Positions 14,929 to 18,871 of a DNA stretch of 18,871 nucleotides are shown here, piece by piece; within the stretch, counting starts at the first letter, position 1; each line of letters begins with the position of its first letter. The notes beneath the pieces are model-generated. The model had not been told where the DNA came from, did not search any database, and saw nothing but the letters and a program-made list of their open reading frames with translations. The stretch comes from an uncultured Flavihumibacter sp. (lineage in GTDB: Bacteria; Bacteroidota; Bacteroidia; Chitinophagales; Chitinophagaceae). The stretch covers positions 1 to 18,871 of the forward strand of contig CAMLRX010000102.1 in the NCBI GenBank assembly GCA_946482545.1, read 5' to 3'. The position numbers and the translations under genes were made by a program.

Positions 14929-15984
14929 TTAGTCATCGGTAAACTTGGGGTTATCGGTTTTGAAGGCGAATACAATTTCCCAGTTCCCTTCCTGGAAAAT
15001 GGAGAAATCCAGTCCTATCACCGAGGTTTCCCGCATACCACCGAAACCGATGCGGGAGTAAGCGAAACGGACACTGGCACGGCGGCCATCGGCAGTAGTG
15101 TATCTTGTTGGAAGGTTAATAAGCGGCATCGGGTAAGCCACATCGTAGGTAACCCTGGTATCACTCATGCGCATGTTAAAACCATGCAGCAGGTTGTTCC
15201 AGTCGGTAAGGGCAAACTTATTGGGGTTGATGGGCTTGTAGTATTTATCGAGGAACAGGAACGAAAGGGTATTCTTTCCTGTTACACTTTCAGGCGATGC
15301 TTCCCGGATGAATACATCCACTTCGAAGTTGCCCAGTATTCTCCTCATGGAATCACCAACGATGTTCACCATATATGTCGGCGTAATGCCGTTCGCTACC
15401 GATTGCCCGGTGATGGCATTAAGGTTGGAGGGCTCGTAAGGACGTTCGCGGAAAGGCATCAGCCGCATGCCCCTGAAATACCTTCTGCCACCGGAATTGC
15501 TCATTTCTATGTCAAACACATAACCGGAATCGGCCTGGCAACGGATGAAGTTGGAACTGGAAGAGGACCACATCACGAAATCGCCGGAGTGTTTCCTTAC
15601 TTCAAATACATTATGGTATTCCACTTCACGCTTTGCTTCAATTTCTTCCAACGATTTTTCCAATCCGGTATAGGCCTGCTTCCAGACTTTCACCGGGAAA
15701 ACATCGGTCAACTCCGGTGCGGCTTCCCCGTTAAAACGACGGGCATTCACCATTTTGAATTCGATGGGATAGGAACTGCTGTTGTTGGGGTTGGAAAAAA
15801 CATTGGAATACATGGTGGTACGACCCACTACAGGTTCGAATGCAGTTTGGGCGAACCCTGCTTCAGCACTCAGGGCATCCCTGTATTCAGGAACATATTT
15901 TTTACAGGAAGCAACACCTGCCATTACGGTACCGGCGATGGCCAGCCAACAGGGGAACAGGAGTTTGTTGTTCTTCATAATCAT
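14929..15984 (-). CDS. DUF5007-like lipoprotein
   Basis: The 351-residue product has a lipoprotein signal ending GVASC (Cys27; the start at 15978, two codons in, is equally plausible). I recognise no enzymatic motif. The body is rich in beta-like segments and aromatic residues (FPVKVWKQAYTGLEKSLEEIEAK, here quoted only as FPVKVWKQAYTG; then FRGMRLMPFRERPYEP, NWEIVFAFKTDNP). The charged helix-like stretch after Tyr108 is followed by a predominantly beta region. Length and gene context (between a fasciclin gene and SusC) agree with the DUF5007 family of Bacteroidota SusCD loci; this assignment is from recall, not a search. A surface-exposed substrate-binding or assembly factor is the simplest guess. 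Gaps of 29 and 19 bases to its neighbours place it firmly in the operon. Confidence 0.65.
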   Translation of the reverse strand: MIMKNNKLLFPCWLAIAGTVMAGVASCKKYVPEYRDALSAEAGFAQTAFEPVVGRTTMYSNVFSNPNNSSSYPIEFKMVNARRFNGEAAPELTDVFPVKVWKQAYTGLEKSLEEIEAKREVEYHNVFEVRKHSGDFVMWSSSSSNFIRCQADSGYVFDIEMSNSGGRRYFRGMRLMPFRERPYEPSNLNAITGQSVANGITPTYMVNIVGDSMRRILGNFEVDVFIREASPESVTGKNTLSFLFLDKYYKPINPNKFALTDWNNLLHGFNMRMSDTRVTYDVAYPMPLINLPTRYTTADGRRASVRFAYSRIGFGGMRETSVIGLDFSIFQEGNWEIVFAFKTDNPKFTDD

Positions 15985-16013
15985 TTTTTTTGCTGTTCGG
16001 TAATGGTGAAGGG

Positions 16014-16700
16014 TTATTTGTTCATTCTTTCCACGAACTCGTTCCCGAATCCGAAATCATGTCCGGAAGAAAGCACATGTACGATACCGTTATTCGTCTT
16101 TACGTTCACAATCTGTGTTTTGGTGGTCACCCAGAATATTTCGAACGGCGTTTCTTTTGGATCACTGAAGAACAATTGCTGTGGTCCTCCGCCAACATAT
16201 CCACCCGCGTTCACCCTTTCGTAGAGCAGGTTCATGGAATAGTCGTATTTAATGTTGGGCGCCAGGATGCCATCCGCGTTCCCCACTACCCTGTCGGTAT
16301 TGTAAATACCACGGAGTATGTAGCGGCAGGCCAGTGTATCAAGCTGCGCTGAATCGAGTGTGGCGAGCGTTAACGGCGGACGCGCCGGCTGCATGGTGGC
16401 CCTGCGTAGGTTAAGATTTTTCATGGCCAGGTTAAAGCTGTTGTTGTTGATGGCAAACAACGTTACCTCTCCTGAAACCAGCGAATCCTTCAAACCACCC
16501 AACCGGTCAATGACCAGCAGCATGGAATCATACAGGCCGGGAAAACGTTGCAGGTATTCGTAGCTGTTACCCTGAAACACGCTGGATTCCTTATCGTAAT
16601 TATAGTAGGTATCATCCTTTTTGGAGCAGGCCGCAAAGGTGCAGGCCACCGCCAGTATCAGGAGCATCCTTTTTATTGAAAATATATTGTTCATTCGCAT
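16014..16700 (-). CDS. Fasciclin (FAS1) domain lipoprotein, first copy
   Basis: The 228-residue product has a lipoprotein signal ending TFAAC (Cys25), followed by SKKDDTYY; the K-D-D run after the cysteine resembles the lipoprotein export signals that direct Bacteroidota lipoproteins to the cell surface. One FAS1-like domain covers about 50-210, with an H1-type motif EVTLFAINNNSF at 78-89 and an H2-type motif NVKTNNGIVHVLSS at about 199-212. The tail is short (GFGNEFVERMNK). The H1 box lacks the usual proline-threonine after FA. The gene starts 31 bases after the first SusD gene and precedes the DUF5007-like gene. Adhesive or complex-organising role inferred; no enzyme motif. An alternative start two codons downstream (16694) is possible. 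Confidence 0.82.
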   Translation of the reverse strand: MRMNNIFSIKRMLLILAVACTFAACSKKDDTYYNYDKESSVFQGNSYEYLQRFPGLYDSMLLVIDRLGGLKDSLVSGEVTLFAINNNSFNLAMKNLNLRRATMQPARPPLTLATLDSAQLDTLACRYILRGIYNTDRVVGNADGILAPNIKYDYSMNLLYERVNAGGYVGGGPQQLFFSDPKETPFEIFWVTTKTQIVNVKTNNGIVHVLSSGHDFGFGNEFVERMNK

Positions 16701-16731
16701 CTTGTTAGGTTTATATACTTGCTGTTGCCTG

Positions 16732-18306
16732 CTATTGCCAGTAACTGTTCTGTACTATTTTCGGATTGTTCTTGATCACATCCCTTGCTACCGGCCAGTA
16801 AATACCGCCGCGGTCTATCAGGTCGTTAAAGGCCGGATCTTCTCTCCTGATCTTGTGGTAACGCACCAGGTCGTACCACCGCCAGCCTTCCCCTACCAGT
16901 TCTCTGCGGCGTTCTTCAAATATTTCTTTGAGGAGATCGCTGCCCTGTTCTGCCGGATCAAAAGACTCCAATCCTCTCCTGGAGCGTATGTTATTGAGGA
17001 GCGTAATGGCATCAGATTCGTGGCCCAATACAGTTAACGCTTCTGCCCTCAGCAATGCAATCTCTTCCAGGCGGGAAAACAGAATAGCAGAAGTGAAAAT
17101 ATTGAACTGAGACTCTCCGGCTACCCCTGCATTGATGGCTTTGATTTTGCTGAAAATCGGAATCTCTTCTCCATAACCGGTGATGTACGCGTTCCGGTAC
17201 AAAGTAGGCGTACCCTGCGAAACACTGCTGGTATCGGCACCAAAACGCTGGTCCTGACCATTTCTTGTCGGGAACATGGCAGCGAGTGTATCATTGGTGA
17301 TGTAGATATCGGGCAATTGCTTGGACACCAGCGGGTAAGCGAGTGTGAGTTGTTCAATATGTCCCGTTACCGATGATTCCCCCATTCCTTTGATGAAGTT
17401 GAAGGAAATGAACTGGTTCTGCGAAGCGGAAAGCCCATTGGCTCGTTCGTTAAACAACCCGTTCGTGCGCGTCACCTCATCTACGGTAAGGTAGCTGATG
17501 CCGATCCTGTTGAAATTGTTCATCACAAAATCAGTATAGCCGGCCACCGCGTAGTAATTGCCCTGCAAAGCCGAAATATGGGCCAGGATGGCGTATGCGG
17601 AAACTTTGTTGATGAGCATGTTGCGCCAGTCATTGTAACTCTTCGTATGGTAGAGGGTTCCGGGCAGAACGGGATCACCACCACCATATACATAAGGCAG
17701 CAACGGCGCGGCATCTTCTATTTCTTTTACAGCGAAACCAAGTACTTCTTCCTTACTGCTGCGTCCGAACTGCTCAAACTTGCCGTTATCGTACGATTTG
17801 GTGAGCAGGGGAACATCTCCCCAGATGCGCACCATATAATAATAGATAAAGGCGCGGAGCACCCTTGCCTGGGCCACGTCAATCTTGTGGTTGATCTCTG
17901 TATAACGTGTATCTGCAAGCGCTTCTCCGGAACGTTCAATAAATAAATTACAGGCGTTCACGGCGGCGTAGAACCTGCGCCAGTTGGACACGCTTTCAAA
18001 AACAGGGTATCCCGCGTTGAGGTTTCCTTCTATGATCGCTTTCAGATCTGGTCTTTTCAGGGAAGTAAAATCGCCGTTGCGGAGTTCCCCCATCAGCCAG
18101 TGCGCATTATTTTCGGCGATGGCAGCACGGAACAAGCCGTAGATGCCCATCAAACCGGAACGCGCGTCGTCGATGGTTTTCCAACTGTTGGCCTCATCCG
18201 ACTGGCGGGTGCTTTCTATATCCAGCTTCTTGTTGCAGGATTGCAGCACCGGGCCCGTTGCCAGTGTGGCCGCAAGAAAAACAGTCAGTACACTTTTACC
18301 TGTCAT
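16732..18306 (-). CDS. RagB/SusD-family outer-membrane lipoprotein, first copy
   Basis: The 524-residue product has a lipoprotein signal ending VLQSC (Cys24). SusD signatures are the N-terminal SWKTIDDARSGLMGIYGLFR region, ARVLRAFIYYYMVRIWGDVP at 147-166, the TPR-like EEIALLRAEALTVLGHESDA, LLNNIRSRRGLESF, and the closing ERRRELVGEGWRWYDLVRYH with IYWPVARDVIKNNP. It is the lid and ligand-binding partner of the SusC that lies to its right, whose stop is 31 bases upstream. It differs widely from the second SusD at 10128-11690, which argues for two pairs with different ligands instead of a recent duplication. ATG at 18306 is the only start giving a complete signal peptide. Confidence 0.93.
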   Translation of the reverse strand: MTGKSVLTVFLAATLATGPVLQSCNKKLDIESTRQSDEANSWKTIDDARSGLMGIYGLFRAAIAENNAHWLMGELRNGDFTSLKRPDLKAIIEGNLNAGYPVFESVSNWRRFYAAVNACNLFIERSGEALADTRYTEINHKIDVAQARVLRAFIYYYMVRIWGDVPLLTKSYDNGKFEQFGRSSKEEVLGFAVKEIEDAAPLLPYVYGGGDPVLPGTLYHTKSYNDWRNMLINKVSAYAILAHISALQGNYYAVAGYTDFVMNNFNRIGISYLTVDEVTRTNGLFNERANGLSASQNQFISFNFIKGMGESSVTGHIEQLTLAYPLVSKQLPDIYITNDTLAAMFPTRNGQDQRFGADTSSVSQGTPTLYRNAYITGYGEEIPIFSKIKAINAGVAGESQFNIFTSAILFSRLEEIALLRAEALTVLGHESDAITLLNNIRSRRGLESFDPAEQGSDLLKEIFEERRRELVGEGWRWYDLVRYHKIRREDPAFNDLIDRGGIYWPVARDVIKNNPKIVQNSYWQ

Positions 18307-18337
18307 AAAATGCCGGTGTTAGTAGATTGAAAATTTT

Positions 18338-18871
18338 TTATAAATCGATTTTTACGCCCAGTATGAACGAACGCTGAATCGGCAAACCGTAACCGTTGTA
18401 AATGCCATTGTATTGTACCAGTTCGGGATCCGTTCCTTTGAAAGGAGTAATGGTGAAAAGGTTGGCACCCGTAACATATACAGTAGCTTCTTTAAATGTT
18501 TTGGCCACACCCTTACCTGCCATTCCCGAAACCAGGTTGTACGATAACGTGAGGGAACGCAACTTCAGGAAAAAAGCTTTGTCGAGGAACAGGTCCTGAT
18601 CCAGGCGATAGGGAATGGTATTGCTCCATGGGTTGTACATGGGGTAACCTGCGAGGTCCATCTTTCTTTCCCAGAATGTGATTTCTTTCACCGCGTTGAT
18701 ATCTGAAGACGCATCGTAGTTGATGAAGTCGAACTTACTGGCGGCATACTGGTTCTGTAAATAATGTCCGAGTGCAAAGTAGAACTGGAAGTCGAGGGTA
18801 AATGCTTTGTAAGCGAGCGCTCCACCAAATCCTCCGGTAACTTTGGGCAATGAATTACCTGCAAGTACCTT
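18338..18871 (-). CDS. SusC/RagA-family transporter, C-terminal 177 residues only
   Basis: The frame is open to the window edge and continues beyond it (the codons before the internal TTG read KVLAGNS). This is the end of a SusC barrel: NSLPKVTGGFGG, DLFLDKAFFLKLRSLTLSYN, the segment ATVYVTGANLFTITPFKGTDPE and the closing SFILGVKIDL are the standard final strands of the family. The N-terminal extension, TonB box and plug lie outside the window. It is the partner of the SusD at 16732-18306. Whether it is the first gene of the operon is not visible. Confidence 0.92.
   Translation of the reverse strand, partial: KVLAGNSLPKVTGGFGGALAYKAFTLDFQFYFALGHYLQNQYAASKFDFINYDASSDINAVKEITFWERKMDLAGYPMYNPWSNTIPYRLDQDLFLDKAFFLKLRSLTLSYNLVSGMAGKGVAKTFKEATVYVTGANLFTITPFKGTDPELVQYNGIYNGYGLPIQRSFILGVKIDL

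Noticed and set aside
14910..14975. Upstream extension of the second SusC
   Set aside because: It would overlap the previous gene by 47 bases and put 22 residues before the signal peptide; ATG at 14909 fits better.
14923..16224. 433-codon open frame on the plus strand
   Set aside because: It lies antisense to two credible lipoprotein and fasciclin genes, spans their junction and has low-complexity composition without recognisable motifs. It is a shadow frame.

Overview
The window comes from a Bacteroidota genome, most likely Chitinophagaceae or a close relative. The evidence is the tandem SusC/SusD genes, many SPII lipoproteins with Bacteroidota-type signals (LPAC, FSGC, LQSC), A-rich gene starts without clear Shine-Dalgarno sequences, a PorQ homologue and an NarL-type stand-alone receiver. 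The genus cannot be fixed from the sequence alone. Every convincing gene lies on the minus strand, so the map reads from right to left.

Transcription order from the right edge: a SusC cut by the window end (18871-18338), SusD (18306-16732), a fasciclin lipoprotein (16700-16014), a DUF5007-like lipoprotein (15984-14929), a complete SusC (14909-11733), a second SusD (11690-10128), a second fasciclin lipoprotein (10107-9355), a DUF5008-like lipoprotein with a C-terminal propeller (9320-7677), an alkaline-phosphatase-fold/LamG lipoprotein (7649-5856), an M60-like metallopeptidase with an F5/8C domain (5804-3798), and a second alkaline-phosphatase-fold/LamG lipoprotein (3761-2031). Gaps between genes are about 19-51 bases, and the first strong terminator is the hairpin at 1898-1921. 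This looks like one operon of at least eleven genes whose promoter lies outside the window.

Functionally it resembles a polysaccharide-utilisation locus with no visible glycoside hydrolase, lyase or sulfatase. The only enzyme with an intact recognisable catalytic site is the M60 (gluzincin) peptidase, a family known to cut glycoproteins. The two phosphatase-fold proteins on either side of it carry LamG-like jelly rolls and have lost most metal ligands, so they are better candidates for surface binding proteins than for enzymes. The module SusC-SusD-fasciclin-accessory lipoprotein occurs twice. My inference is a surface glycoprotein or glycopeptide capture and uptake machine: M60 cleaves, the LamG, F5/8C, propeller and FAS1 lipoproteins hold substrate or organise the complex, and two SusCD pairs import products.

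Beyond the operon are porQ (1870-839, type IX secretion) and a stand-alone NarL-type receiver protein (703-296). The left 290 bases hold a mosaic of short direct and inverted repeats rich in GAAGCAATC and GACGCAA words. No RNA gene, insertion sequence or CRISPR array was seen.
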